Assembly (NCBI GenBank): GCA_030789695.1 | Contig: CM061141.1 | Span: 165,259,579-165,323,578 of the forward strand | Source: Scilla litardierei | Taxonomy: Eukaryota; Streptophyta; Magnoliopsida; Asparagales; Asparagaceae | Length of the DNA: 64,000 nucleotides | Direction of reading: 5' to 3' | The notes under the pieces: generated by a model | Seen by the model: the letters and a program-made list of their open reading frames with translations, nothing else | The model's database searches: none | What the model was told of the DNA's origin: nothing | Part shown: piece by piece, positions 1 to 9,980 of the stretch | How the letters are laid out: each line of letters starts with the position of its first letter | Position numbering within the stretch: the stretch's first letter is position 1 | Position numbers and translations under genes: made by a program

Positions 1-1285
1 CAGTTCTGTCCATCCTCGCCCGTCGTTAGTTCTCTCAGACGCCGACCGGGCAGCCGCTGCGCTTCTGTTGGCTCTTCCTTTGGAAACGAAGTCCATCTGG
101 TCTTTGTTGGACGACCTACTCCTGAAGGCCGTCTTGTGGTCTCCGGGTAGGTCGCTTTTTCATCCCCGGATCGCCCTATGACTCATCCTGATTTCGGTCT
201 CCTTTGCAGGGATGGCTGGCCGCGAATTCGTCCGTGACGTCGATGAGCTGATCCGTCGTGGAGCCGCTCGGAGCCGAGGTAGTACCTCTGGAAGGGCGCC
301 TCGGAGGACCGTTGAGGAGGAAGTGCGCCGAGCCGAGCCTTCCGTGGGTAAGGTGGTGGCCGCGCCTCCCGCCTCTTCTTCTGGCGATCCCCTTCCGGGG
401 GGTGAGGATGGTGCGGGGCGGAAGCGTTCCCCTCCGGTGCCTTCGGAGCCCTACGGGGGAAAGAAGAGGAGGGAGGACATGGATCCCTCCAGTCCGGCAT
501 GTTCCGCGCTTCCCGTGGCGACCGCCGGGGATCCTTCGGCAGCTTTGTCTGCCACCCCCCTCGCAGCGTCTTCGCCCGTATCACCGGGGGTCGGGACCTT
601 GTTGGCGAGTGACTTGGCTTCGATCGTTGTCCCTGGGAGTTCTATGTTTGTTGACCGAGCTCTGGCCCAGCAGGTTGCTGAGGTCTCCGTCCCTCCCCGG
701 GATCGCAGCTTCCTCAAGAAGATCCCGGCCGACAAGATGTCGGATTCCTTGGTCTGGATCCTTCAACAGGTTCGGTTATCTAGCTATCCTCTCTTTCTCT
801 TTATCCTCTTCTTAGCCCATGTCTCGTCTTTTCAGGGTTCAGCGCTTGCTGTGGAGTTGCAGTGTCGAGCCGTCCGCTTGAGGGAGCTGGAGGAGTCCTC
901 CATGAGGGCTCAGGAGCGGGCCGGGGCGGCTGAGGTGGCTATGACGGAGGCCCAGATGGAGTCTCGGCGTCTCAACCTCCACGTGGCCGAGTTGGAGGGA
1001 CGAGTGGTTGACCTCCAAGGAAAGCTGGAGGATGCTCATCAGTCGGCTGAGGAAGCGGCGGAGTCGTTCCGCCTGGAGAGGGAGGAGCTTCAGAGGGAAC
1101 TGTCGGATCGGCGCCAGGTGATGCGGCTTGCAGAGGAGGTGGAGAAGGGCGTCGTCGAGACCCTGGGGAAGAGGATCTTCGAGGTTCTCAGGGAGGCCTT
1201 CGGTAAGTATGAAGACCTCATCGCCCCTCGGATCGTCGAAGTCGTCCAGTCGTCTTTCCGGGAATGTGCGGAGCGTGTTCGGTAA
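1..1285 (+). CDS. Antisense spliced gene of the Tat-like element (coiled-coil protein), 5' end off-window
   Basis: An open frame runs on the strand opposite to gag. It reads as three exons: 1-146, 210-769 and 836-1285. The inferred introns are 147-209 (63 nt) and 770-835 (66 nt), each starting GT and ending CAG after a pyrimidine-rich tract. The second intron is a multiple of three and open, so an unspliced reading also stays in frame. The C-terminal half (from about 860) is rich in E, L, R and A in heptad-like order and looks like a long coiled coil. Related antisense proteins are usually annotated as putative gypsy-type transposon proteins; the copy at 35847-37971 contains the diagnostic N-terminal block. 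The function is not known to me. An alternative start for the unspliced reading is the ATG at 212. Confidence 0.6.
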
Positions 1286-1739
1286 GCCTCACCGCCGGTC
1301 GATCCCTCTCGCTCCGAGCAAGGCGAAGTGCCCGAGGATGTGTCCTCCCGAGCTCGGGCTCCCTAAGCCGTCCCTCCCTGCCTTATCCTCAAATTTTTAA
1401 GCAACCGCTTCGCTTTTGGCCAGTCTACTTGAAATGGATCCCTGGCCCCCGCTATCTCCTTCGGCTTCGTTATCGGCTCCGTGGCCAATAATTGCTGGTT
1501 GCATGGCTGCTAGCTTGGGCTACCTACTTCGGGTCTTTTGTCAACCAATTTTGCTCTGTCGGTGTCGATCTAGCTTCTGTAGGCGAAGAACTCTGTCATT
1601 CGTCGTGAGTAGATTGTTTGTAGGGTGTTTCCTTCGCCTCGATCCCCTGTAAATAAGACACATTTTTGTACTCTGGTTAACTATTATAAACGAAATTGAC
1701 TTACTCGGACTTCTCGTGTACTTTGCGTTGTCGCCTTGT
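1286..1739. other. Non-coding spacer between antisense gene and tandem repeats
   Basis: This stretch follows the antisense stop codon and probably contains that gene's 3' UTR. The short ORFs in it overlap in several frames and have no recognisable domain. No other feature seen. Confidence 0.5.
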
Positions 1740-2380
1740 TCTTGGCCTAGGACTGGACAACGTTGGCGTCGGCTGGGGGGATTCTCCCCAGACTTATGAG
1801 TGCGGGAGTCGGTCGGCGAGGGCAAAAGCTCCTCGGCTTAGGACCGGTCGGCGTCCGTGTCTCGGGGGAGTTGCCCCCAGACTTGTGAGCACAAGAGTCG
1901 GTCGGCGAGGGTAAAGCTCCTCGGCTTAGGACCGGTCGGCGTTCGTGCCTGCTGGGGGAACTGTCCCAGGCTTATGGGCGCGGGAGTCGGTCTGCGAGGG
2001 CCAAGCTCCTCGGCTTAGGACCGTTCGGCGTCCATGCCTGCTGGGGGAACCGCCCCAGGCTTATGAGCGCAGAAGTCGGTCTGCGAGGGCAAAGTCCCTC
2101 GACTTAGAACCGGTCGGCGTTTGCGCTGGCTGGGGGGATCGCCCCCAGACTTATGAGCGCAGGATTCGGTCGGTGAGGGCAAAGCTCCTCGGCTTAGGAC
2201 CGGTCGGCGTCCGTGCCTGCTGGGGGAATTGCCCCCAGTCTTATGAGCACAGGAGTCAGTCGGCGAGGGCAAAGCTCCTCGGCTTAGGACCGGTCGGCGT
2301 CCGTGCCTGCTGGGGGAATTGCCCCCAGTCTTATGAGCACAGGAGTCAGTCGGCGAGGACAAAGCTCCTCTTCCTCCTCC
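1740..2380. repeat. Tandem repeat, about 7 units of 88-90 bp
   Basis: The anchor word GGCTTAGGAC or a near match occurs at about 1746, 1835, 1923, 2012, 2101, 2191 and 2281, giving a period of 88-90 bp. The last two full units are almost identical. Every unit contains a short inverted repeat of the form CTGGGGG-AATTG-CCCCCAG, so each could fold into a 7-bp hairpin. The block lies downstream of gag in element orientation, where Tat-lineage elements are known to carry 3'-side tandem repeats. Confidence 0.9.
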
Positions 2381-2607
2381 AGTGAGGCGGTGGTCCCCGT
2401 TCTTTTGCGCTATTGGTGGCATGTCAATTCCGTCGGGGATTTAAGAAAAGACAAAAAAAGGAATGCATTTGTACTCTCAAGAGTCCTGTCGGACCGGTAC
2501 ATTTGGAGGAAAAAGGGAAAAGAAAGGAAATGAAGCTAGACAGAGGGATGTAAACCTAGATAACTCCCTCTTACTAGGCTGCAACCGGGGGGAGAGACAT
2601 CGTCCGC

Positions 2608-4242
2608 TCACTCTATGATGCGGAGGGGACCTTGGACGGTGTTGATCTTCTTCCCCTTGTCTGGCTGCGTGGAGGTCCCTTCTCCGTGGGCCGGCTCATC
2701 GGCCTGGTTCCTGGCGTGCCCCCGGCTCATCAGCTTCTCAATGTCTTTCTTCAAATGCCAGCAGTCTTCGGTGTCATGACCATCGTCCTTATGGTACTTG
2801 CAGTACTTCTCCCTGTTCTTCCCACCTCTTCTAGCCTTCGGTGGGGGGCGATCAGCTCGCTCTTCCTTCTGTACTTGGGCGAGGACGGCGTCTGGGGTGG
2901 TGTCCCTCGCGCTTTCTCCCCGCTGCCTGTTCCTCGGCCTCTTCTCGGTCCGGTATCCTTCGGGGCTGACTCGTCCGCCGTCACCGCGCTTGGTCCCTCG
3001 AGTGGCTTTTCCTGCATCATCGGCCAAGGCCTCCTCGGTCAGCATGAAGCGTTCGGCCCTTGCCATGATCCCGGGGAGGTCCTTCGGAGGGTCGTTGTGT
3101 AGGGACTTCTTGAGGCCCCTGTGGCGAAGTCCTTTCTTAAGGGCCGTCTGGACCACCAGGTCGGGCGGGTTGTTCACGTTCAGCCTTTCCGCATTGAAGC
3201 GGCGCATGAACTGTCGGAGTGGCTCGGCCGGGCCTTGCACTATGTTGAACAGATGTTCAGCACCAGGTTTGATCAGCCTCCCCGCCATGAACTGTTTGCA
3301 GAACAACTGGGCGAGTTGTTCGAAACTGTCGATGGAGCGGCCGGGCAGGCTGTGGTACCAGATCCTCGCCGCTCCCCTGAGAGTAGAATAGAAGCCCCGG
3401 CAAAGCAGGTCATCGTCAGCTCCCTGGAAGGCCATGTCCCCCTCGTAGTCCATCACGTGGTGTGCCGGGTCTCCTATTCCGTCGTACTTTCCCAGCACCG
3501 GGATCCTGAATCGAGAGGGGACCCGTGCGTCGGTTATTCTCCGTGATAAGGGACACCGGTCTCCGTGGATGCCTCCGGGGATGCGGTACTCGCCTGCCTC
3601 TGGATCGATCGGGGGTGGAGGTAGCACCGGCGCCAGCGGGGCTGGCTCCGCAGCCTTCGCCACGCTGGGGGTCGGGCTGTCCCGACGCTCCCGACTCCTC
3701 CTGCGGGAGCTCCTGCTCCGCCGTGATCGGTCTCTCGAGTGGTGTCGTTCGCTTCTCCTGTGGCGGGACGACCGTGATCGACGAGACGATGCCGTCCTCG
3801 ATTCACCGTCCGTCCCTTCGGTCTCTCTTCGGCTCCTTTCACGATAGGGTGAGGAGGCGCGTGACCTCGACTGACGAGAGCCAGACAGCGTGAACCGACG
3901 CTCCGTGTTCGGTTTCTGGGCCCCGTGGTCGTCGACCACGGCAGACCACAAGTGCGGGGGATCCCCTGTCCATCGATGGCCATCGTCCAACGTGCCCCTG
4001 TGGGGCGGCGCCGGGCCGACGAGTTGCTGCACCGTCGCGACCAACGTCTGGAGGCTTGCGTTGGTCTCCTGAGCCAGGGTGCGGAGTTGTCCTTGCGTGG
4101 CCAGTTCTGAGCCGCCGGTCTCTTCGGTTGAGAGGGCATGGTGGTCGCCGACGGGCATGTCCTCGGGGTTGCCATTCGATGCGTCATTCCCCTCCTCCGG
4201 GATGGGGGGTATGCGCTTCCTTCCGTTGCTGGCTCGTGTCAT
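2608..4242 (-). CDS. gag: Gag polyprotein of Tat-like gypsy element (intact, 544 aa)
   Basis: This is a complete ORF starting ATG at 4242, about 40 nt inside the primer-binding site. Residues about 122-190 form an arginine/serine-rich stretch with many RS and SR dipeptides. Residues about 245-400 are the retrotransposon gag core, with FRIPVLGKYDGIGDP at its start and the conserved ARIWYHSLPGRSIDSFEQL block. A CKYHKDDGHDTEDC zinc-binding motif lies at about 481-494, followed by the HLKKDIEKLM helix common in plant Tat/Athila gags. The protein stops at about residue 544, just after the KKINT motif that normally leads into protease. The product would assemble the virus-like particle. It is the only long intact retroelement ORF in the window apart from the CACTA transposase core, which suggests recent activity or selection in trans. 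Confidence 0.88.
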   Translation of the reverse strand: MTRASNGRKRIPPIPEEGNDASNGNPEDMPVGDHHALSTEETGGSELATQGQLRTLAQETNASLQTLVATVQQLVGPAPPHRGTLDDGHRWTGDPPHLWSAVVDDHGAQKPNTERRFTLSGSRQSRSRASSPYRERSRRETEGTDGESRTASSRRSRSSRHRRSERHHSRDRSRRSRSSRRRSRERRDSPTPSVAKAAEPAPLAPVLPPPPIDPEAGEYRIPGGIHGDRCPLSRRITDARVPSRFRIPVLGKYDGIGDPAHHVMDYEGDMAFQGADDDLLCRGFYSTLRGAARIWYHSLPGRSIDSFEQLAQLFCKQFMAGRLIKPGAEHLFNIVQGPAEPLRQFMRRFNAERLNVNNPPDLVVQTALKKGLRHRGLKKSLHNDPPKDLPGIMARAERFMLTEEALADDAGKATRGTKRGDGGRVSPEGYRTEKRPRNRQRGESARDTTPDAVLAQVQKEERADRPPPKARRGGKNREKYCKYHKDDGHDTEDCWHLKKDIEKLMSRGHARNQADEPAHGEGTSTQPDKGKKINTVQGPLRIIE

Positions 4243-4280
4243 TTTTGGTGTGGTTTTCTGCTTTGTGGGATGATTTTTAG

Positions 4281-4299
4281 GTTCCCACAGACGGCGCCA
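4281..4299 (-). promoter_or_regulatory. Primer-binding site of Tat-like element
   Basis: On the minus strand, TGGCGCCGTCTGTGGGAAC begins 2 nt from the LTR end. It starts with TGG, as expected for pairing with a tRNA CCA end, and this sequence is a common PBS in plant Tat-type gypsy elements. I do not assign the tRNA. Confidence 0.75.
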
Positions 4300-4301
4300 G
4301 A

Positions 4302-5267
4302 TGTTTCAGAGTGTTTTCTCACTACAAAGCGTTGACCGTGGAGAACCCGGTCAACGTGGTCAAGGGGCCCGCTTTGGGTCCCTTGGGGGGCTTCGAATTG
4401 GTGCAGAAGGGGCGAGGGGAAGCCTCGGCCCTGGTTGAGATGCTCGGCCTCGGATAGACGTGTTCGGCCTCGGCTGGAAGGGGGACGAGGGGTAGCCTCA
4501 GTCGCCCGGGTAGATGCACGGCTGACGGGCGGCGAGGGGGAGTCTCGGACCCGACTAAGACGCTCGGCCTTGGTAGGGCGTGCTCGGCCTCGGCAGGTTG
4601 ACGGTGAGGGGAAGCCTCACTATCTAGTCGATCGAGTGGTCGGAGAGGGGCGAGGGGTAGCCTCGGCCCGTTGATCAGCTGTCCACCTGCGCAGACGAGA
4701 ACGCTCGTCAGGGGGCCGGACCTTGGTTCCGGCCAAATCCCCTCCGATGCCTAAGTCAGATAGTGATCTGAGAAAGGAGACCCGGCGGAGACGGTTCGAC
4801 TCGTGAGGAGATCGTAACGGCGTCTCTCGGCGCGAGCGTGGGAGGAAGGAGATGAATTGGGGGAACTAGGTCGTTGATGGAGTACCTTAGGTTTTGTTAC
4901 CTGAGATGCGGTCCTTTTCTTCGTCGTCCCCCGAGCCCTTTTGTAGAGCTCCCTGCGTGATTGTCTCTGGCCCACGTCCCACGCCCGCCCTCGATCGTGC
5001 CCCATCAATCCGCCCCCTCGCCGCCGCTCTCTTCGCCATTCCAGCACCTCCCCATTACCTCCATTTAGTGGTCGCGCGTTCGGGGGAACGGTTTTCGCAG
5101 GAGTGGGTGAGTGTCCAGCGGGTTATCGGGGCCGGGTCGGATCGACATTCGAGAAGATCCCTTACAGGGCCTTTGTTGAATGGGCTTGAGGATGCAGGTG
5201 GGCCTTCGACCAGTAGTCGGGCTCCTGGGCTCGTGTCTTTTGGGGTCTCGGTCAAATAGGCGTAACA
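4302..5267 (-). repeat. 5' LTR of Tat-like element (966 bp)
   Basis: It starts TGTTTCAGAGTG and ends near CGTAACA. The same LTR family recurs as a solo LTR at 31470-32400. The word CCTCCGATGCCTAAGTCAG near 4741 is shared with that copy and with the LTR at 34723. The right edge is set by alignment to the solo LTR end and could be 2 bp further right. Confidence 0.85.
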
Positions 5268-6098
5268 CATCTGTTTTTAATTTAACAATGGAAATGTTCT
5301 TTTCATCAATGCTGGATTCCCTTGGCTTTGAATTTTGAATTGGCAATTTCTCATTATAACATGAATCAATGAGCTATCTAATGTCTACGTGAGAACAAAA
5401 AATAGTATATCCTTCCACTATTCTTATACTATCAACTATTTTTATTCTGACTTGAATTAAGAATTTTGTGGGTCAAAGTATATAATTAGCATAACTTTCA
5501 ATCATTAAATAAATTTATCACAAAGTTGTGGCTTGATTAACAGCAGGACAAAAATCAATAGAAGAATACACAATGCCTGTCTGCAAATGCATTAGAGGGA
5601 GTACAGATGGTGTAAATGTGCATGAATGAGACTCCTTCCACCTTCTCGCTTGCCACAATGGTTAAAAGCTACTTACTTTTCTACTGTACATGGCCATCTA
5701 AAATATGAAGTTTAACTGATTCATTGAAGTTTATAGAAACAATTTGCATTTGACTTCTGTAAGGTCTATAAGCCTTTCCCAAGGGCAAAAAAAGGCATAA
5801 AAAGAAACATAAGCCAACACACAGAGTGAGAAAAAAACCCTAACAGTAAGTCAGTGAAGTTTCAAACACGAGCAGGATAAAAACACATCTCTAGCGAACA
5901 GATACATGTCAGGTCAATCCACACATATTTTAGATGTTTAGTCATTCATAGGTATCATTCCTATAAATGTCACTTGTTAAACAGAGCAAAACTACTAATT
6001 ACATACAATTTCATCACAAGTTTTATAAACAAAATACTCATCTAATTATAAAAAATATTTGATTATACACTACAAAAAAACACTAATCAGGAATATAC
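5268..6098. other. AT-rich non-coding CACTA interior
   Basis: This is AT-rich sequence with no ORF of note. It contains the likely intron following the second CACTA exon, with a GT donor at the 6098/6097 boundary on the minus strand. Confidence 0.4.
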
Positions 6099-6430
6099 CT
6101 TGATTTCATCCCAAAATTGGTCTTTCAGGGCTGTCAAATCTTTATTACGCCAATCTGTAATCGAGATCGGAAAAGTTCTTCTACTACAAGAGCCAATGAA
6201 GTGTGCTAGGGTCATCGACTCTTTGCCAATTGGTTGACCCATTTCATTCCATTTCACCTTTATTACTTCTCCTTTGGCCCTTTTTTCTTAACATTCACCA
6301 TAGTAACTATTCCTCGAGACTGAATCTGAGACATGCCACTAGTATCATCGGAACCCCCTGTCTCACCTCTTCTAGAACCACCCTGACCATCCCCACTAGC
6401 ACGCTCTTTGCGCTGGGATCCAGTAACCAT
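6099..6430 (-). pseudogene. Second CACTA gene (plant transposase En/Spm type), first exon, frameshifted
   Basis: From the ATG at 6430 the reading gives a short G/S-rich leader, then GIVTMVNVKKKGPKEK, and after a one-base shift near 6285 a block ending WRNKDLTALKDQFWDEIK. The W..L...LK...W..I pattern is typical of the Ptta/En/Spm plant transposase family that accompanies TNP2 in CACTA elements. The exon ends at a consensus-like donor (AAG|GTAT). The frameshift makes this copy a pseudogene as it stands. Confidence 0.6.
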
Positions 6431-6719
6431 GATCTTGCACATAAGAGAAGAACAAGATCATAAGATGACAAGATTAATAGATGAGAGTGAATGCAAATTA
6501 CAACAATTTCTACATATCTTATTCATTCCAATTAAGTGAAGTAAGCACAATCTAATGCATGTCTAAAGCAGATTTGTATTTGTAGCTGAAATCACTATAT
6601 ATAAATAACAAATATATAATAGGAACAAAGCGTACATTTCTTCTTTGCTTTAGCTATCTTCTTTCTTTTCGTAGTTGGCTTTGCTCGTTCATGACCATGT
6701 ATATTAACTAAATCTGGAT

Positions 6720-9700
6720 TTACATATTCACCCTCATCATGATCATATCTTGCATATAAGCGTTGACAATTATCATCAGTGCTCGGACACACATACAGGT
6801 TCTCAAAAGAAGGATCATTAATTGTGTCAACGTCCTCATCAACATGGTCACTAACTTGGTAACGTTATTGAACTTGTTTGACAATATAACAATGGACCAC
6901 TTCTTATCAACTGGGTCACTGACATAAAACACCTGCTTAGCTTGTGTTGCCATAATGAACGAATCGTATTTGTACCCAACCTTTTTCAAATCGACCCGTA
7001 TGAATCCAGAACTTTCAACATGTACCCCATGAGGAATGCTAACCCAACTGCAGTCAAACAACGGAACTCGAAATCCAACATAGTCAATTTCCCACATATT
7101 CACGATTTGTCCAAAGTATGTCGTATTTGTCTGGTTTAGTGCGGTGGCATTAATAGAAACCCCGCTATTCTGCATAGTACTCCTCTCATCGTGTTCTCTA
7201 GTGTAGAATGTGTATCCATTGATGAGATAACATTGGTAAGAGTACACATGCATATCAGGTCCTCTTGACAAAAACTTAACCCTTTCCGATACTGAATCAC
7301 TTTTCTGTAATATCTTATCACCAATATAAAACTTAAACCAATCAATGAAGGTAAAATTGTGTTCCACTTCAATCCAATCAGAGCCTTTTTCTGGATATTT
7401 TCTTGAGATAACCTGCTTGTGCAACTCAACATAAGGAACAACATCAATTGTGTTATGTAAAACACACAAGTGTATCCGTCGCCATTGTTCGAGGTTGATC
7501 AACACTGGTTGACCACCTGTTACACCCTCACCGTCAATCCTATCAGTGTGACGAGTACTTGGAAGTCCAATTGCTTCGACATTTGGGATATATTCAGACC
7601 AATATTCTATCGCTTCTTCAACTAAATAGGTTTCAGTGATGCAAGCTTCTGGTCGGTACCTGTTCCTCACATAACCTTTCAACACTTTCATATACCGCTC
7701 TATGCCATACATCCATCTCATACGTGCAGGACCACACATCCTCGTCTCGTAAACCAAGTGTACAGTCAAATGAATCATGATATCAAAGAAAGAAGGTGGG
7801 AAATACATCTCAAGCTCACAAAGTGTTTCTATAATCACTTTTTGTAGACTTGACAGACTTCTTGGGTCTATGACCTTGCTGCTCATGGCTTTGAAAAACC
7901 AACATAACTTTGTGATAGTTTTACGTACATTTTCTGGCAAAATAGCACGAATTGCAATTGGCAGCAAATTCTCAATGATGACATGATAATCATATGATTT
8001 TAAAGTCATCAATTTCAACCCGGATAAAGATACAAGACTTTGTATGTTGGACGAGTACCCCTCAGGTACCTTCACGGAGTGGAGTGTCTCGAGTAACACA
8101 GTCTTTTCTTTCTTAGACAAAGTATGAGCAGCAGGAGGCAAGTATGGTGCTTTCCCCTCCTTTGGTACAGGTGCAAGTTCTTCTCTGATTCCTATATCAA
8201 CCATGTCCATTCGTGCATTGAGTCCATCTTTAGATTTCAAATTGTCACCTAGCAAAGTATTTAGCAAACTAGCACCAACATTTTTCTCATTATGCATGAG
8301 ATCAATAAAATGCCTAACAAACAAGTCCTTCCAATATACTAACTGAAAAAAGATTGATTCTTTCTTAAAACCTTTAGTTGGAACAAACTTTGCAAACTTC
8401 TTACCAAACTGTGTCTTAATGTTTTCCACCTCCTTCAGCACATCAACACCTGACAATGTAGGAGGTAGACACCGATTTTCAACTTCACCATTGAATGCCT
8501 CTGACATCGTTCTGTAGGGATGACTTCGATCCAACCACCGTCTATGCCCCATGTAAACCGACTTCTTACAATGACTCAATCGAAGATGATCTGTGTCATT
8601 TGTACAACATGGGCAAGCACAATGCCCCTTCACACTATATCCAGAGAGGTTGCCATAAGCTGGGAAATCATTGATTGTTCCAAACAACATAGCCTTCAAT
8701 CTGAAATCAGCCTTTTTGTATCCATCATATACATCAACACCCTCTTCCCACAACACCTTTAAGTCCTCGATTAAAGGAGCCAAATATATGTCAATGTCGT
8801 TACCAGGTTGCTTAGGTCCTGATATCAAAATAGACAGCATCATATACTTTCGCTTCATGCATAACCAAGGAGCCAGGTTATAGATCATCAAAATCACGGG
8901 CCATGTACTATGGGAAGTACTCTGAAGACCATGAGGGTTCATTCCATCTGTTGAAAGTACTAAGCGCAAGTTCCTTGGATCCTTGCCAAATTCCGGATAT
9001 TTATTATCAAATGTCTTCCACTGAGGTGAATCGGATGGGTGTCTCAGCATTCCATCATTAATTCTTTCATCATGATGCCATGTCAAGTATTTAGCATCTT
9101 CTGCGCTACTATACAACCTCCTAAATCTAGGAATTATAGGAAAGTACCACATAACTTTGGCCGGGGAGTTGTTTTTCTTATATCGCTTCTTGCCACACTT
9201 GGGACATTCATTCAATTCTGCGTACTCTTTTCTAAATAAAATACAATCATCCTGACAAGCATGGATCTTCTCATGTGTTAACCCGATAGATTTGAGCATT
9301 TGTTTAGCATCATACGCTCTACGAGGGAGCACATTCCCATCTGGCAGTAGCCCACTTACAGCTTCTAACATCTCTGTGAAGAACACATCAGAAACTTGGT
9401 GACTAGCTTTTAAGTTGTACAAAATCAACACAGCTGACAATTTTGAAGCCTTTTTACAACCCGGCCACAATGGTAACCCAGCATCCTCTCTTAAGTCATC
9501 ACACATATCAGGATGATCCCACAACTCTTCATTGACAACACTTGGAAAATTCTTAACATGACTAGACTTATCATTACCATCTCCCATACTACTTGTGTTC
9601 ATTATATTTTCAAACTCAAATTGGGAGCCCAATTGACTTGATGAACTATATTTACGTTTGCAACTTGAGCTACATTTACCTTTGCTCTCACCATGATATG

Positions 9701-9914
9701 TCCAAACCTTATATGTTCTATCAATACCATGAAACATTAAATGCTCGTGCAACTTCATTTCACCGCTAACTTCTTTTACATTTAGACATTTTCGACAATG
9801 ACATTTAATGAACATCGGATTTTTAGCATTCTTGATTGCATGAGCACAAAACTCTTCCACCCCTTTCTTATACGTTTCAGATAATCGATCCGCATTTACC
9901 CAATCTCGATCCAT
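6720..9914 (-). CDS. TNP2-type CACTA transposase
   Basis: A long ORF encodes the class II En/Spm transposase, which cuts and re-inserts the element at CACTA termini in the nucleus. I choose the ATG at 9914 (MDRDWVNADRLSETYKKG), the usual start of the transposase-associated domain; the frame is open further upstream to 9980 but lacks family features and contains a possible splice acceptor. In order: transposase-associated N-terminal zinc-binding domain; transposase_21 core with LVLSTDGMNPHGLQS and the WPVILMIYNLAPWLCMKRKY block; the CPCCTND motif; a DUF4218-type region (MYFPPSFFDIMIHLTVHLVYE); and a DUF4216-type region near the C-terminus ending QVFYVSDPVDKKWSIVI. The frame slips near 6862: the expected acidic C-terminal tail continues in another frame to about 6640. 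The core looks intact. Confidence 0.88.
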   Translation of the reverse strand: MDRDWVNADRLSETYKKGVEEFCAHAIKNAKNPMFIKCHCRKCLNVKEVSGEMKLHEHLMFHGIDRTYKVWTYHGESKGKCSSSCKRKYSSSSQLGSQFEFENIMNTSSMGDGNDKSSHVKNFPSVVNEELWDHPDMCDDLREDAGLPLWPGCKKASKLSAVLILYNLKASHQVSDVFFTEMLEAVSGLLPDGNVLPRRAYDAKQMLKSIGLTHEKIHACQDDCILFRKEYAELNECPKCGKKRYKKNNSPAKVMWYFPIIPRFRRLYSSAEDAKYLTWHHDERINDGMLRHPSDSPQWKTFDNKYPEFGKDPRNLRLVLSTDGMNPHGLQSTSHSTWPVILMIYNLAPWLCMKRKYMMLSILISGPKQPGNDIDIYLAPLIEDLKVLWEEGVDVYDGYKKADFRLKAMLFGTINDFPAYGNLSGYSVKGHCACPCCTNDTDHLRLSHCKKSVYMGHRRWLDRSHPYRTMSEAFNGEVENRCLPPTLSGVDVLKEVENIKTQFGKKFAKFVPTKGFKKESIFFQLVYWKDLFVRHFIDLMHNEKNVGASLLNTLLGDNLKSKDGLNARMDMVDIGIREELAPVPKEGKAPYLPPAAHTLSKKEKTVLLETLHSVKVPEGYSSNIQSLVSLSGLKLMTLKSYDYHVIIENLLPIAIRAILPENVRKTITKLCWFFKAMSSKVIDPRSLSSLQKVIIETLCELEMYFPPSFFDIMIHLTVHLVYETRMCGPARMRWMYGIERYMKVLKGYVRNRYRPEACITETYLVEEAIEYWSEYIPNVEAIGLPSTRHTDRIDGEGVTGGQPVLINLEQWRRIHLCVLHNTIDVVPYVELHKQVISRKYPEKGSDWIEVEHNFTFIDWFKFYIGDKILQKSDSVSERVKFLSRGPDMHVYSYQCYLINGYTFYTREHDERSTMQNSGVSINATALNQTNTTYFGQIVNMWEIDYVGFRVPLFDCSWVSIPHGVHVESSGFIRVDLKKVGYKYDSFIMATQAKQVFYVSDPVDKKWSIVILSNKFNNVTKLVTMLMRTLTQLMILLLRTCMCVRALMIIVNAYMQDMIMMRVNM

Positions 9915-9980
9915 CAAGAACGATACTACAAAAATTAATATAAAGTTAATTTTCCACATTTGTACTAAGTCACAATCCAA

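Larger units (their letters stand above)
1..5267 (-). mobile_element. Tat-like Ty3/gypsy element, gag-only, left end off-window
   Basis: Reading leftward on the minus strand, this holds a 5' LTR (4302-5267), a primer-binding site (4281-4299), an intact gag ORF (2608-4242), a tandem repeat block (about 1740-2380) and then a gene on the opposite strand (1-1285). The 3' LTR lies beyond base 1. No protease, reverse transcriptase, RNase H or integrase is present: gag stops just after the KINT motif that precedes protease in related elements, and the repeat block follows about 200 bp later. An antisense ORF and 3'-side tandem repeats are known for the Tat lineage (for example Retand). I infer a non-autonomous, trans-mobilised derivative. 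A related element at 34723 keeps part of pol, which supports secondary loss here. Confidence 0.8.

Noticed and set aside
1945..2422. 146- and 135-codon ORFs with repeated peptides
   Set aside because: Both strands simply translate the 90-bp tandem repeat; the unit length being divisible by three keeps frames open.
6069..6090. CACTACAAAAAAACACTA resembling a left CACTA terminus
   Set aside because: It lies inside the likely intron after the second transposase exon and does not match the right terminus CACTACTACAGATTTGGG. No subterminal repeats are nearby.
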